Assembly: GCA_021815305.1 (NCBI GenBank)
Contig: JAKAHC010000001.1
Location: forward strand, 558,001 to 622,000
Reading direction: 5' to 3'
From: Deltaproteobacteria bacterium
Lineage (GTDB): Bacteria > Desulfobacterota > Deferrimicrobia > Deferrimicrobiales > Deferrimicrobiaceae
DNA: 64,000 bases
The position numbers and the translations under genes were made by a program. Each line of letters opens with the position of its first letter. Positions within the stretch are counted from its first letter, which is position 1. Below are positions 55,571-63,863 of the stretch, piece by piece. The notes beneath the pieces are model-generated. The model was not told the DNA's origin, searched no databases, and saw nothing but the letters and a program-made list of their open reading frames with translations.

Positions 55571-56083
55571 TCACCACCCCTCCGGGGGGGAGGCCACGAT
55601 CCGCCGCCCCGGGACATCCACCGAACGGAGGAACGCGGCCACGACGGGCAGGTACGCCTCTTCGCCGCCGCGCCGCACGACCAGCCAGTCGTGCGCCGGA
55701 CCCGGAAGCACGGCGGTCACCTCTCCCAGGGCGTTTCCCTCCCCGTCCACCAGCGTGCAGCCCACCGCGTCCGCCCAGTAGAACTCGTCCTCGGAGAGGG
55801 GCGGGAGATCCTCCCGGCGCACCGAAACGCCCGCGCCGGTCAACGATTGCGCGGCCTCGAGCGAGACGATCCCTTCCAGCGAGAACACGGCGCACCCCCT
55901 CGCCCGGTGGGCCGCGATCACGGAAACCTCGCGAACGGACCCGGGTTCCCCGCCGCCCGCCCCCGAAAGCATCAGCCGGCGCGCACGCAGCATGCCGGAC
56001 GGGTCTCCCGAATGCGCCGACACCCGGACCGCGCCCCGGACTCCCTGGGGACCCAGGACACGGCCGACTTCGAGGAACGTCAC
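55571..56083 (-). CDS. rimM: 16S rRNA processing protein RimM
   Basis: The 170-residue protein binds S19 and helps assemble the 30S head. It begins [20 protein letters not shown], the standard RimM opening, then [20 protein letters not shown] and [20 protein letters not shown], and ends with the PRC-barrel part ([35 protein letters not shown]). The GTG start overlaps the rpsP stop by 4 bp (GTGA). In many bacteria a small KH-domain protein gene lies between rpsP and rimM; here there is no room for it. Confidence 0.96.
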   Translation of the reverse strand: MTFLEVGRVLGPQGVRGAVRVSAHSGDPSGMLRARRLMLSGAGGGEPGSVREVSVIAAHRARGCAVFSLEGIVSLEAAQSLTGAGVSVRREDLPPLSEDEFYWADAVGCTLVDGEGNALGEVTAVLPGPAHDWLVVRRGGEEAYLPVVAAFLRSVDVPGRRIVASPPEGW

Positions 56084-56358
56084 GCGGTGGCGGAGGCCTT
56101 GCTGTCCATGAATTTCTTCCAGGTGCCCTGCTTCTTCAGAAGGCTCTTGACCGTCTCGGTGGGCTGTGCCCCTTTCGAGAGCCACTTGAGCGCCAGCGCC
56201 TCGTCGATGACGACCTTCGCCGGGTTCTCCCTCGGCGCGTACGTCCCCACGTACGCGATGCAGCGCCCGTCGCGGGGCGACTGCGAGTCAGCGACCACCA
56301 CGCGGTAGAACGCCATCTTCTTGCGCCCCGTCCGCGACAACCGGATCTTCACCGACAT
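56080..56358 (-). CDS. rpsP: Ribosomal protein S16
   Basis: The 92-residue protein is S16, an early 30S assembly protein. It reads [60 protein letters not shown] and [20 protein letters not shown], as expected throughout. The ATG at 56358 follows a purine-rich AGGAGGAAC-type site. The gene is 52 bp downstream of ffh and overlaps rimM. Confidence 0.97.
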   Translation of the reverse strand: MSVKIRLSRTGRKKMAFYRVVVADSQSPRDGRCIAYVGTYAPRENPAKVVIDEALALKWLSKGAQPTETVKSLLKKQGTWKKFMDSKASATA

Positions 56359-56410
56359 GTACCGTTCCTCCTGCAAAAGATGTGGAAATACCGTCACTCT
56401 ACCACAGCCG

Positions 56411-57748
56411 TCACTGCGGGAACGGGAAGTTCCTCCCCATTCCGCGCATCCCGCCTTTCGACATCCTTCGGATCATCTCCTCCGCCTGCTGGAAGTTCTT
56501 CATCAGGCGGTTCACGTCCTGCACCGTGGTTCCGCTCCCCCCGGCGATCCGTTTCCTGCGGCTGCCGTTCAGCAGCTTCGCGTTGCGCCGCTCTTTCGCC
56601 GTCATGGAGTCGATGATCGCCACGACCCGTTTCAGCTCCGCCTCGTCGGGCGCCATCCCCTTGAGTTCCTTCATCTTCCCGCCCAGTCCCGGGATCATCC
56701 CGAGGATCTCCTCCATCGACCCCATCTTCCGCAGCCGCAGCAGCTGATCGCGGAAGTCCTCGAGGGTGAACTCGTTCCTGCGCAGCTTCCGGGAGAGTTC
56801 CCTTGCCTGCTTCTCGTCGACCTGCTCCTGCGCCTTCTCGACGAAGGTGAGAAGGTCGCCCATCCCGAGGATGCGGGATGCCATCCGGTCGGGGTGGAAC
56901 GTCTCCAGGGCGTCGAGCTTCTCCCCCACGCCCACGAACATCACCGGCGCGCCGGTAACCGCCCGGATGGAGAGGGCCGCGCCCCCGCGGGCGTCCCCGT
57001 CCATTTTCGTGAGCACCACGCCGGTCAGGCCCAGCTTCTCGTGGAACGCCCTGGCCACGTTCACCGCGTCCTGCCCGGTCATCGCATCCGCGACCAGCAG
57101 GATGTCCCCCGGATCGACGGCCGCCTTGATCCGGGCAAGCTCCTCCATCATCTGCGCGTCGATGTGCAGCCGCCCCGCCGTGTCGAGCAGGACCGAGTCG
57201 TACCCGGACCGGTCCGCCTGCGCGATCGCATCCCGGCAGATCGCGACGGGGTCGGCGCCGGGCCGCGTGTCGAAGACGGGAACTTCGATCTGCCCCGCCA
57301 GCACCTTCAGCTGCTCGACGGCGGCCGGCCGGTAGACGTCCGCCGGGACGAGGAACGGGGTGCGCTTCCCCTTCCGTAAATGGAGGGCGAGCTTCCCGCA
57401 GGTGGTGGTCTTCCCGGAACCTTGCAGCCCCACGAGCATCACGGGGACGGGGGGCCTGCGGGCCAGGTTCAGCTCCTGCGCCTGCGCGCCCATCATCCGC
57501 GTCATCTCGGCGTGGACGATCTTGACGAACTGCTGGTCCGGAGAGAGGGACAGGAGGACCTCCGCCCCCAGCGCCTTCTCCTTGACCGCCGCGACGAACT
57601 CCTTCACGACCTTGTAGTTGACGTCGGCTTCCAGGAGGGCCAGGCGCACCTCGTTCAGCGCCCCCTCGATGTTCCCCTCGGTGATGCGCCCGTGTCCGCG
57701 CAGGCCTTTGAGGACACCCTGGAATTTCTCGGACAGGTTCTCGAACAC
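56411..57748 (-). CDS. ffh: Signal recognition particle GTPase Ffh
   Basis: The 445-residue SRP54 homologue targets inner-membrane proteins. The N domain is followed by the G domain: G1 [32 protein letters not shown]3 [16 protein letters not shown]4 [10 protein letters not shown] and [20 protein letters not shown]. The methionine-rich M domain has [32 protein letters not shown] and the RNA-binding [20 protein letters not shown]. It ends with the Met/Gly tail [17 protein letters not shown]. It is the first gene of the ffh-rpsP-rimM-trmD-rplS-rnhB-yraN cluster and has its own promoter. Confidence 0.98.
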   Translation of the reverse strand: MFENLSEKFQGVLKGLRGHGRITEGNIEGALNEVRLALLEADVNYKVVKEFVAAVKEKALGAEVLLSLSPDQQFVKIVHAEMTRMMGAQAQELNLARRPPVPVMLVGLQGSGKTTTCGKLALHLRKGKRTPFLVPADVYRPAAVEQLKVLAGQIEVPVFDTRPGADPVAICRDAIAQADRSGYDSVLLDTAGRLHIDAQMMEELARIKAAVDPGDILLVADAMTGQDAVNVARAFHEKLGLTGVVLTKMDGDARGGAALSIRAVTGAPVMFVGVGEKLDALETFHPDRMASRILGMGDLLTFVEKAQEQVDEKQARELSRKLRRNEFTLEDFRDQLLRLRKMGSMEEILGMIPGLGGKMKELKGMAPDEAELKRVVAIIDSMTAKERRNAKLLNGSRRKRIAGGSGTTVQDVNRLMKNFQQAEEMIRRMSKGGMRGMGRNFPFPQ

Positions 57749-57785
57749 GTTCCTTCCCCTCTTCTCCGGCGGAACCGAACTGCTG

Positions 57786-57815
57786 AATATAGGATATTTA
57801 AACCCGGGACGTCAA
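57786..57815 (-). promoter_or_regulatory. Sigma70 promoter of the ffh-yraN operon
   Basis: On the minus strand TTGACG (57810-57815) and TATATT (57786-57791) are separated by 18 bp. A start near 57779 would give a leader of about 30 nt before the ffh ATG. Confidence 0.7.
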
Positions 57816-57836
57816 TTCGCAATCGGCGCCAAGGCG

Positions 57837-57874
57837 AAAAAACGGAAAAGCCCCCGGGGTTTCCCCCCGGGGGC
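57837..57874 (-). terminator. Rho-independent terminator of the porin gene
   Basis: Reading leftwards from the porin stop, a perfect 10-bp G+C stem (arms 57865-57874 and 57850-57859, 5-base loop) is followed by TTTT and then a run of six T residues (57837-57849). It lies 30 bp after the stop codon and is the clearest intrinsic terminator in the window. Confidence 0.9.
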
Positions 57875-57903
57875 CTTCCGCATGTCCGATGATACCGTGT
57901 CGC

Positions 57904-59346
57904 CTAGAACGAATAGTTCACGCGGGCATAGCCCGTCCACGGATCCTTCGGCTTCTCCCCGCTTTCCTTGAAGAAGTCGCCGATGAAGACGTAGGAGCCG
58001 ACCACACCGACATCGAGCCCCTTGTAGAGGTTGTAGCTCAGCTGGGCGTTGACCTCGGTGCCCATGCCGTTTCCCCCGCGATTCGCGTCGGCCACCGTCA
58101 GCCGCTTGGTGGCGGCCAGGTACCCGACATTGACCGCACCCATCAGCTGCTTCATCAGGTTCTGCTGATATCCCGCCGCAACGTGCCAGATCCCGCGGCC
58201 GTTCGCACCGGGATCCGAGCTCACCTCGGCGCCGGAGCAGCCGACGAAGCACTGGGAGACGTTGATGGTGTCCGGGCTGGCCAGCATCATGTACATGTTC
58301 GTGCGGGTGTAGGACGAGTTCCCGCCGGGGGAAGCCTCGTTCGTTGCCAGCGTGACGATCGACTTGTACTTGTCGGACGGGTTGTCGCCGCCGCTGATGT
58401 AGAGCCCTTCGAGGAACGCCTTGCCGGGGCCGACGTTCATGTCCGCGCGCCCGTCCAGCATGAAGGCGTTGATGTCGATGTCACGAAGCGCGGGGTCCAG
58501 GTAGTCGATCTTCCCGAACTGGTAGACCCCGAAGCCGGAGAGGGTCGCCGGTCCCACCTTGAACGCGACGTCGACGCCCGGAGTGTAGATCCGCTTCTTG
58601 TTGAGCGCCCCGAGGGGGTTGGCGTTTCCACCGGTGCCGGTGACGGGGAGTTCGGAAGCCGAGGCGATCTTCCCCGTGTCGTCCTGGACGAAGTAGAGGT
58701 TCAGGCCCAGCTTTACCTCTTTCGTCGGAGAGAATGCGGTCTGGATGAGATAGAGGGTCATGTCGTCGGTCTTCTGCACGGCGTTCTCGTAAAGCTTGTA
58801 CCAGCCGAGCTTGTACTTCACGGGCTCGAACGTCCCGGTCGTGGTGATCCCCGCGAAATCCGCGGCGCCCCAGAAGACGCCCGCGTAGGCGTCGGTCGAG
58901 TTCTGGAGGCCCACCGTGAAGTCCATGGAGGTGTTGGGGACCTTGAACCAGACGTAGATGTTCTTGGTCTCGGTGTTGATCCGGTCGGCGCCGAGCGCGC
59001 CGCCGCTGTTCCGCGCCGCTCCGGACGGGATGGTGCCGGAGGCCGTGAGGCTGTTCCCTGCGGAATCGCCCCACAGCATGTCGCTCTCGAGGAACCACAC
59101 CGCCTTGACGTTCTCGGTGCCGAAGTCGAACTTCACCCGGAAGCGCTGCTCGACAAACGCGTTGGTCTGCGTGGCGTCGGCGCCGATGCCGGTCCGGAGA
59201 CTCGGGGCGCCGCCGACATCGAAGAAGTTGGAGACGTACGCCTTCGAACGGTAGAACCCGCTGGCTTTGATGTTCGCCGCCGCCGCCGGCAACGCGAACG
59301 TCAGCGCCAGGGCCGCACACAGCAAGATGATCAGGCCTTTCCTCAT
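57904..59346 (-). CDS. Outer-membrane beta-barrel porin
   Basis: The 480-residue protein has a Sec signal peptide (IILLCAALALTFALPAAAAN). The mature sequence begins IKASGFYRSKAYVSNFF and is made of alternating amphipathic strands such as FRVKFDFGTENVKAVWFLES and KLGLNLYFVQDD. It ends with an aromatic strand closing on phenylalanine (WTGYARVNYSF), the outer-membrane insertion signal. Anaerobic delta-proteobacteria often carry such porins in high copy. Permeant is unknown. AGGAGGGGAAC precedes the ATG, and it has a consensus promoter and a terminator, so it is a single-gene, strongly expressed unit. Confidence 0.88.
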   Translation of the reverse strand: MRKGLIILLCAALALTFALPAAAANIKASGFYRSKAYVSNFFDVGGAPSLRTGIGADATQTNAFVEQRFRVKFDFGTENVKAVWFLESDMLWGDSAGNSLTASGTIPSGAARNSGGALGADRINTETKNIYVWFKVPNTSMDFTVGLQNSTDAYAGVFWGAADFAGITTTGTFEPVKYKLGWYKLYENAVQKTDDMTLYLIQTAFSPTKEVKLGLNLYFVQDDTGKIASASELPVTGTGGNANPLGALNKKRIYTPGVDVAFKVGPATLSGFGVYQFGKIDYLDPALRDIDINAFMLDGRADMNVGPGKAFLEGLYISGGDNPSDKYKSIVTLATNEASPGGNSSYTRTNMYMMLASPDTINVSQCFVGCSGAEVSSDPGANGRGIWHVAAGYQQNLMKQLMGAVNVGYLAATKRLTVADANRGGNGMGTEVNAQLSYNLYKGLDVGVVGSYVFIGDFFKESGEKPKDPWTGYARVNYSF

Positions 59347-59525
59347 GTTCCCCTCCTTGAAGATATGAAGATCCTGGTCTTCCCCTGCAAAGCAGGTGAG
59401 TCAATCAGTTCCAACCGATCCGGTTTCTTCCCCCACCACCTCCTCCCATCGAAATCTGGATGCTCTTTGTTATGTCGACTATCGACGCCTTCCCCCTCGG
59501 CGCCGTTTTGGAAACCGCGTTTTTT
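59347..59525 (-). promoter_or_regulatory. Long 5' leader of the porin mRNA
   Basis: Given the promoter at 59532-59560, the porin message carries a leader of about 180 nt. It contains an A-rich start (eight A residues), a short hairpin CCTGC-TTT-GCAGG (59384-59396) and a purine-rich GGGAGGAGG-type stretch. I do not recognise a known riboswitch. It could be a target of small RNAs, as with enterobacterial porins. Confidence 0.45.
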
Positions 59526-59531
59526 TTGTTC

Positions 59532-59560
59532 TGAATACCACCCGGTCCCCGCCGTGTCAA
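59532..59560 (-). promoter_or_regulatory. Strong sigma70 promoter of the porin gene
   Basis: On the minus strand a perfect TTGACA (59555-59560) and TATTCA (59532-59537) are separated by exactly 17 bp. It is one of the best promoter matches in the window. Confidence 0.75.
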
Positions 59561-59596
59561 GAGAATTCCCGACGGGATCCCCCTTGGTTTCCCTTT

Positions 59597-61255
59597 TTAT
59601 TCCGCCTCGAACAGCGCCAGGCGGCTGACACGATCCTTCAGGACCGACCCCTGCTGCTCGATCACCGAGGCGACCATCTTTTCCCCTTTCCGCAGGGTGC
59701 CGGGGGGAAGAAGGTCCATCCCGGAAAGGAAGAAATCGCTCCTGGGGGAGCTTGCCTTCTCCTCGAAGCTCCCCCCTTCCCACTTGAGGATCGCGACATG
59801 GGACGACTCGAAAGAGCCGATGGCGCTGTAGAACATCCCGCCCTGGGTCGCCGTGAGAAGGACCCAAAGGTCCCCTTTTGGTCCGACCACTGTCCCGGGA
59901 GCGCGCCGCAGGGAGACCGACGGGAACTTCCCTTCCAGCTGGGAATACTCTCCGTACTCGAACTTGTCGGCGGCTCCGCCGAACTGCTGGTTCGACTTGT
60001 AGGCGCTTTTCCCGCGCGCGTCCAGAACGCGGAGCTTCCCGTCCACGTCCATGTAGAGCCACCGCCCCTCCCTGTCGGAAGGCCACGGAGCGAGGCCGTA
60101 CACGCCGCCGGCGGAAACGGGGAGGATCGACGTGTCGATCCCGAGGGTCTCCGCTTCCTTGAAGGTCGTCCCGTCCCACTTCATCACCGAGATCTTCCCG
60201 AGGAAGGCGTCGCTGAAACCCGGGCTCTGGCCCGCGACGACCGTCTTGCCGTTCCAGCCCTGCAGGACGGCGAGGTGGTACGGGACGGTTCCGGGCGCCG
60301 CCTCGACGAAATCCGCCCCCTTCCGCAGCAGGACGAACGAAGCGATCCGGTCCTCGACCTTGTCGCTCACGACCAGGTCCTTCTTCCCGTCGCCGTTCAG
60401 ATCGATCGCCCCCACGGCGAGGAAGTGGTGGGAGATCCCCCGGCTGATGCGGGTGTACGGGAGGATCCCGCTCCCCTTCACCCGGTAGACGTAGATCGTG
60501 TTCCTCCCCCAGGCGATGACCTCTCCGTTTCCTTCGCCGTCCACGTCCCCCGCGACAACGCCGTAGAGTTCGTCCGAGATCTTGTCGGACTGTCCCAGCT
60601 TTTTCAGGGAAGACGGCGTCCATCCTTCGCTGAGAGCGGCCGGAACGGGAGCCGGCCTGGGAGCGGAGGTCCCGGGCGATACGGAAGCGGCGGGGACACC
60701 GGCGACGGGGACACCGGACGCGGGCTGCGGCGCGGCCATCGGCGCCGCCGCGGCCGGAGCCGGTGACACCGCGCGGATCGCCCCCCGGACGCCGAAAACC
60801 TTCTCGGAAATCTCGCCGGAGAGGACCCCCAACCGGGCGATGATGTCATCCTCGGTGGGCGCGGCGGCGAAGAACGCGCCGGCGATCTTGCCGGAGGACA
60901 GATCGGTGACCGTCACGTCGATGCTGTACCCTTTTCCGAGCCTGGCCACCGTGCCCTGGAGCAGGAGCGGGACGTTCGCGTCGCGGGCCGCCTCCGGCGG
61001 AGCTTTCCCTCCGGCGGGAAGAAGCACCACGTCGGCGCCCGCCAGCGCCATCAGGCGGGAGGAAAGCAAGCGGGGGAGGACCGAAACCGTGGCGCCGATG
61101 TCGGACCCGGTGAGAACGGAAAACGGAGCGATCGCGATGCGGCGCGGATACGACGCGGCGGACGTTTCCGCGGGGTTGGCCTGCAGGCACAACAAGAGAA
61201 GAGCCGCGCCGAGGATTGCGCGCCCGGCGGCGGCTCGCACGGGAACAGTACGCAT
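59597..61255 (-). CDS. Exported FG-GAP/beta-propeller protein with TolB-like N-terminal domain
   Basis: The 552-residue protein has a signal peptide (AILGAALLLLCLQANPAETS). Residues about 38-155 form an alpha/beta domain (RRIAIAPFSVLTGSDIGATV; NVPLLLQGTVARLGKGYSID; VTVTDLSSGKIAGAFFAAA) like the TolB/CsgG-type domain of outer-membrane assembly proteins. A low-complexity Ala/Pro linker (about 165-210) leads to a predicted seven-bladed propeller with FG-GAP-like calcium loops (DVDGEGNGEVIAWG; DLNGDGKKDLVVSD). It may be a surface or periplasmic protein linked to the adjacent porin or to sugar or cell-wall binding. Function is unknown. The promoter suggests a leaderless mRNA. Confidence 0.82.
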   Translation of the reverse strand: MRTVPVRAAAGRAILGAALLLLCLQANPAETSAASYPRRIAIAPFSVLTGSDIGATVSVLPRLLSSRLMALAGADVVLLPAGGKAPPEAARDANVPLLLQGTVARLGKGYSIDVTVTDLSSGKIAGAFFAAAPTEDDIIARLGVLSGEISEKVFGVRGAIRAVSPAPAAAAPMAAPQPASGVPVAGVPAASVSPGTSAPRPAPVPAALSEGWTPSSLKKLGQSDKISDELYGVVAGDVDGEGNGEVIAWGRNTIYVYRVKGSGILPYTRISRGISHHFLAVGAIDLNGDGKKDLVVSDKVEDRIASFVLLRKGADFVEAAPGTVPYHLAVLQGWNGKTVVAGQSPGFSDAFLGKISVMKWDGTTFKEAETLGIDTSILPVSAGGVYGLAPWPSDREGRWLYMDVDGKLRVLDARGKSAYKSNQQFGGAADKFEYGEYSQLEGKFPSVSLRRAPGTVVGPKGDLWVLLTATQGGMFYSAIGSFESSHVAILKWEGGSFEEKASSPRSDFFLSGMDLLPPGTLRKGEKMVASVIEQQGSVLKDRVSRLALFEAE

Positions 61256-61262
61256 GTCCCGG

Positions 61263-61291
61263 AATTTAACAGAGGGGTGGGACGCCGTCAA
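61263..61291 (-). promoter_or_regulatory. Promoter giving a leaderless FG-GAP mRNA
   Basis: On the minus strand TTGACG (61286-61291) and TAAATT (61263-61268) are 17 bp apart. The ATG (61253-61255) begins 7 bases after the -10, so transcription would start at or 1 base before the start codon. No ribosome-binding site precedes the ATG. Confidence 0.65.
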
Positions 61292-61329
61292 TGAAAACCC
61301 GGCGCCCGCGCGGAAAAAAGGGATGCGGA

Positions 61330-62742
61330 TCACGAGAGGGCCCTCTTCAGCTTTTCCTGGATCCCGCCGAAGCCGCCGTTCGACATGACGAGGACGAGGT
61401 CCCCCGCCCGGCACGTCCCCGCGAGACGGGCCACGATGGCGTCCGCATCCGGAAGACAGGCGGCCGGACGGCCCGCCGCGCGGACCGAGGCGGCCACCTC
61501 CCCGGGCGCAAGCCGCTCCCCCTCCGGGATCCGGTCCGCGCCGAACACCCCGGCGACGACCACCTCGTCCGCCTCGGCGAGGGCATCCGCGAACTGGCGC
61601 TGGAACACCTTCCTCCGGCTGGTGTTCGACCGGGGCTCGAAGACCGCGACGATCCGCCGTCCCGGGTACCGCCCCCGGACGGCGCGGACGGTTTCCCGGA
61701 CCGCCGTGGGATGATGGGCGAAGTCGTCCACGACCAGCACCCCGCGGAATTCCCCCACCACCTCCTGGCGGCGGCGTACGCCCGCGAATCCGTCGAACGC
61801 CTCCGCCACACGGCCCGCGGGATATCCGAGCCGCAGGAGGACGACCGCCGCGGCCGCGGCGTTCGCCGCGTTGTGCAATCCCGGGAGCGGGAAGCGGAAA
61901 TCGAGCGATCGGCCGCCCCCTTCCATCCGGAACTCCGTCCTCCCGCCGGATTCCCCCCTTCCCCGCACCCTCCAGAACTCTCCGCCGGATCGCCCCGGCG
62001 ATCCCTCTTCCCCGGTGGCGTAGAAGGCGACGGGGCATGGAGCCTCCCGCGCCACGGCGACGACGTCCGGGTAGTCCGCGCACGCCACGAGGAGCCCTTC
62101 CCGGGGGAGGATCGCCACGAGCCGGCGGAACGATTCCCGGACGTGCGAAAGGTCGCGGTAGATGTCCGCGTGGTCGAACTCGATGCTGGTGAGCAGCGCG
62201 ATCTCCGGGCGGTAGTGGAGAAACTTGGGCCCCTTGTCGAAATAGGCGGTGTCGTATTCGTCCCCCTCGATGACGAAGTGGGCTCCCTTTCCCAGCCGGT
62301 AGCTCACGGGGAAATTCTTCGGCACCCCTCCCACAAGGAAGGACGGGTCCGCTCCCAGGGCGAAGAGCGACCATGCAAGGAGCGACGTGGTGGTCGTCTT
62401 CCCGTGCGTTCCCGCGACGACGATCGGCCGTCTCTCCCCGAGGAAGCATTGCGCCACCGCCTGCGGCATCGACAGCATCGGCAGGCCGCGCCGGACCGCC
62501 TCCAGGACCTCCGGGTTGTCCTGCGACACCGCGTTCCCCACGATCACCAGCTCGGCGTCCGAGGGGATGTTCCGCGCCGCGTAGGGCGAAGAGAGCCGGA
62601 TCCCGAGGTCCTCGAGCTGCGTGCTCATGGGAGGATAGACGTTGGCGTCGGAGCCGGTGACCCGGTCCCCCCGTTCCGAAAGCATCCCCGCGAGGGAGGC
62701 CATCCCCACCCCGCACGCGGCGATCAGGTGCACGTTCTTCAC
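61330..62742 (-). CDS. mpl: Murein peptide ligase Mpl
   Basis: The 470-residue ligase joins recycled L-Ala-gamma-D-Glu-meso-DAP to UDP-MurNAc. It starts KNVHLIAACGVGMASLAGML and has the ATP loop VVAGTHGKTTTTSLLAWSLF. HFVIEGDEYDTAYFDKGPKF is the Mpl-specific signature that separates it from MurC. EFDHADIYRDLSHVRESFRR, PLPGLHNAANAAAAAVVLL and DDFAHHPTAVRETVRAVRGR are Mur-ligase features. The GTG start overlaps the stop of the upstream serine hydrolase (GTGA). With ldcA two genes upstream, it forms a cell-wall recycling operon. Confidence 0.96.
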   Translation of the reverse strand: MKNVHLIAACGVGMASLAGMLSERGDRVTGSDANVYPPMSTQLEDLGIRLSSPYAARNIPSDAELVIVGNAVSQDNPEVLEAVRRGLPMLSMPQAVAQCFLGERRPIVVAGTHGKTTTTSLLAWSLFALGADPSFLVGGVPKNFPVSYRLGKGAHFVIEGDEYDTAYFDKGPKFLHYRPEIALLTSIEFDHADIYRDLSHVRESFRRLVAILPREGLLVACADYPDVVAVAREAPCPVAFYATGEEGSPGRSGGEFWRVRGRGESGGRTEFRMEGGGRSLDFRFPLPGLHNAANAAAAAVVLLRLGYPAGRVAEAFDGFAGVRRRQEVVGEFRGVLVVDDFAHHPTAVRETVRAVRGRYPGRRIVAVFEPRSNTSRRKVFQRQFADALAEADEVVVAGVFGADRIPEGERLAPGEVAASVRAAGRPAACLPDADAIVARLAGTCRAGDLVLVMSNGGFGGIQEKLKRALS

Positions 62743-63863
62743 CGTTCCATCCCCTTCCATACGGCGTCGTGGATCCGGGGCCGCAACTCCGACAGCCTCC
62801 GGTTGCCGGGGCCGAAGACCACGCGGTTCGTGAGAAGCACGGCCGTCACCTCCCGGTCCAGGTCGATCCAGAGGGAACAACCGGTGTATCCGAGGTGGCC
62901 CACGGCGTTTCCCGCCGCAAGCCTCCCGGCCTGGGAAACGGCGTCCGGCCCCGCGGTCGGGGTGTCGAATCCCGGTGTCCTCGGACACCCCGGAGGATCC
63001 GTGACCCGGGCCGTCATCCTCGTCGCGGAGGGACGGCCCAGGAGCCGCCCCTCCCCCCTGCGGGCGCGCAGGATCTCCCTTGCGAAGAGGAACAGATCCC
63101 TCGCGGTGGAGAAGATCCCGGCATGCCCCGCCACGCCCCCCATCGCCGCCGCGTTCTCGTCGTCCACCTCCCCCGACTTCTCCCGGTCGCGGAGCTCCGA
63201 CCATCCCGTGGGGATGATCCGCCCCGTCTCGCAATCGCTCAGGGAAGACAGGGGAAGATAGCACGTGTCCCGCATCCCCAGGGGACCCGCGACCTTCTCC
63301 TTCAGGAGCCGGTCGAGCGACTGGAAGCCGGCCAGCTCGGCCGCCCGGCCCAGGAGGATGTACCCGGGATCGCTGTACTCCCACGCCGATCCGGGAGCGT
63401 ACGAGAGGGGCAGGGAGAGGATTTCGGCGAGAAGCCGGTCGTGTCCCTCCGCCGTACCGAAAACCGGCCTTCCCAGCGCCCGCTCCGCCTCCAGCACCTT
63501 CTCGTAGAGGGGCAGGTACGCCGGGAGCCCCGCCGTGTGGGAGAGCAGGTGAAGGAAGCGCATGTCCCGCACCCTCGCGTCGGGGGACGCCATGGGGAGA
63601 ACCTCCGACACGGGGCCGTCCACGCGGAGGTGCCCCTCCTGCGCCAGGACGAAGAAGAGCGCCGCGGTCAGCGGCTTGGTGACGGAAGCGATGTCGAACA
63701 GGGAGGCCACGCGGGCGTGTCCGGCGGATCCCTCCCAGGCCACCTCGTCGCCGCGGCCGGCGATAAGCGCCGCCGCGGAGTATGCCCCGCCTTCCACGCC
63801 CTCCGCGAGGAGCTGCGCGGCTTCCCGGAAGCGCGGATCTTCCCCTGCGCCGGAAGCGGTCAT
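62739..63863 (-). CDS. Beta-lactamase-fold serine hydrolase
   Basis: The 374-residue protein belongs to the beta-lactamase/PBP4* (class C) hydrolases. The catalytic Ser-x-x-Lys is ASVTKPLTA (residues 59-67), the second motif is Tyr-Ser-Asp in WEYSDPGYILLGR, and HLGYTGCSLWIDLD is the KTG-like third box (HxG). GGVAGHAGIFSTARDLFLFA is a further family block. No signal peptide is seen, so it is probably cytoplasmic. It lies between ldcA and mpl with 4-bp overlaps on both sides, which suggests action on recycled muropeptides, for example as a peptidase or esterase. Actual substrate is unknown. Confidence 0.9.
   Translation of the reverse strand: MTASGAGEDPRFREAAQLLAEGVEGGAYSAAALIAGRGDEVAWEGSAGHARVASLFDIASVTKPLTAALFFVLAQEGHLRVDGPVSEVLPMASPDARVRDMRFLHLLSHTAGLPAYLPLYEKVLEAERALGRPVFGTAEGHDRLLAEILSLPLSYAPGSAWEYSDPGYILLGRAAELAGFQSLDRLLKEKVAGPLGMRDTCYLPLSSLSDCETGRIIPTGWSELRDREKSGEVDDENAAAMGGVAGHAGIFSTARDLFLFAREILRARRGEGRLLGRPSATRMTARVTDPPGCPRTPGFDTPTAGPDAVSQAGRLAAGNAVGHLGYTGCSLWIDLDREVTAVLLTNRVVFGPGNRRLSELRPRIHDAVWKGMER

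Noticed and set aside
59384-59396. Porin leader hairpin as a known riboswitch
   Set aside because: I compared it with the c-di-GMP (GEMM) pattern from memory and the conserved bases are absent.
59597-62716. One continuous frame joining mpl antisense-frame sequence with the FG-GAP protein
   Set aside because: The upstream part lies out of frame over mpl and is low complexity. A signal peptide, promoter and ATG at 61255 mark the true start.
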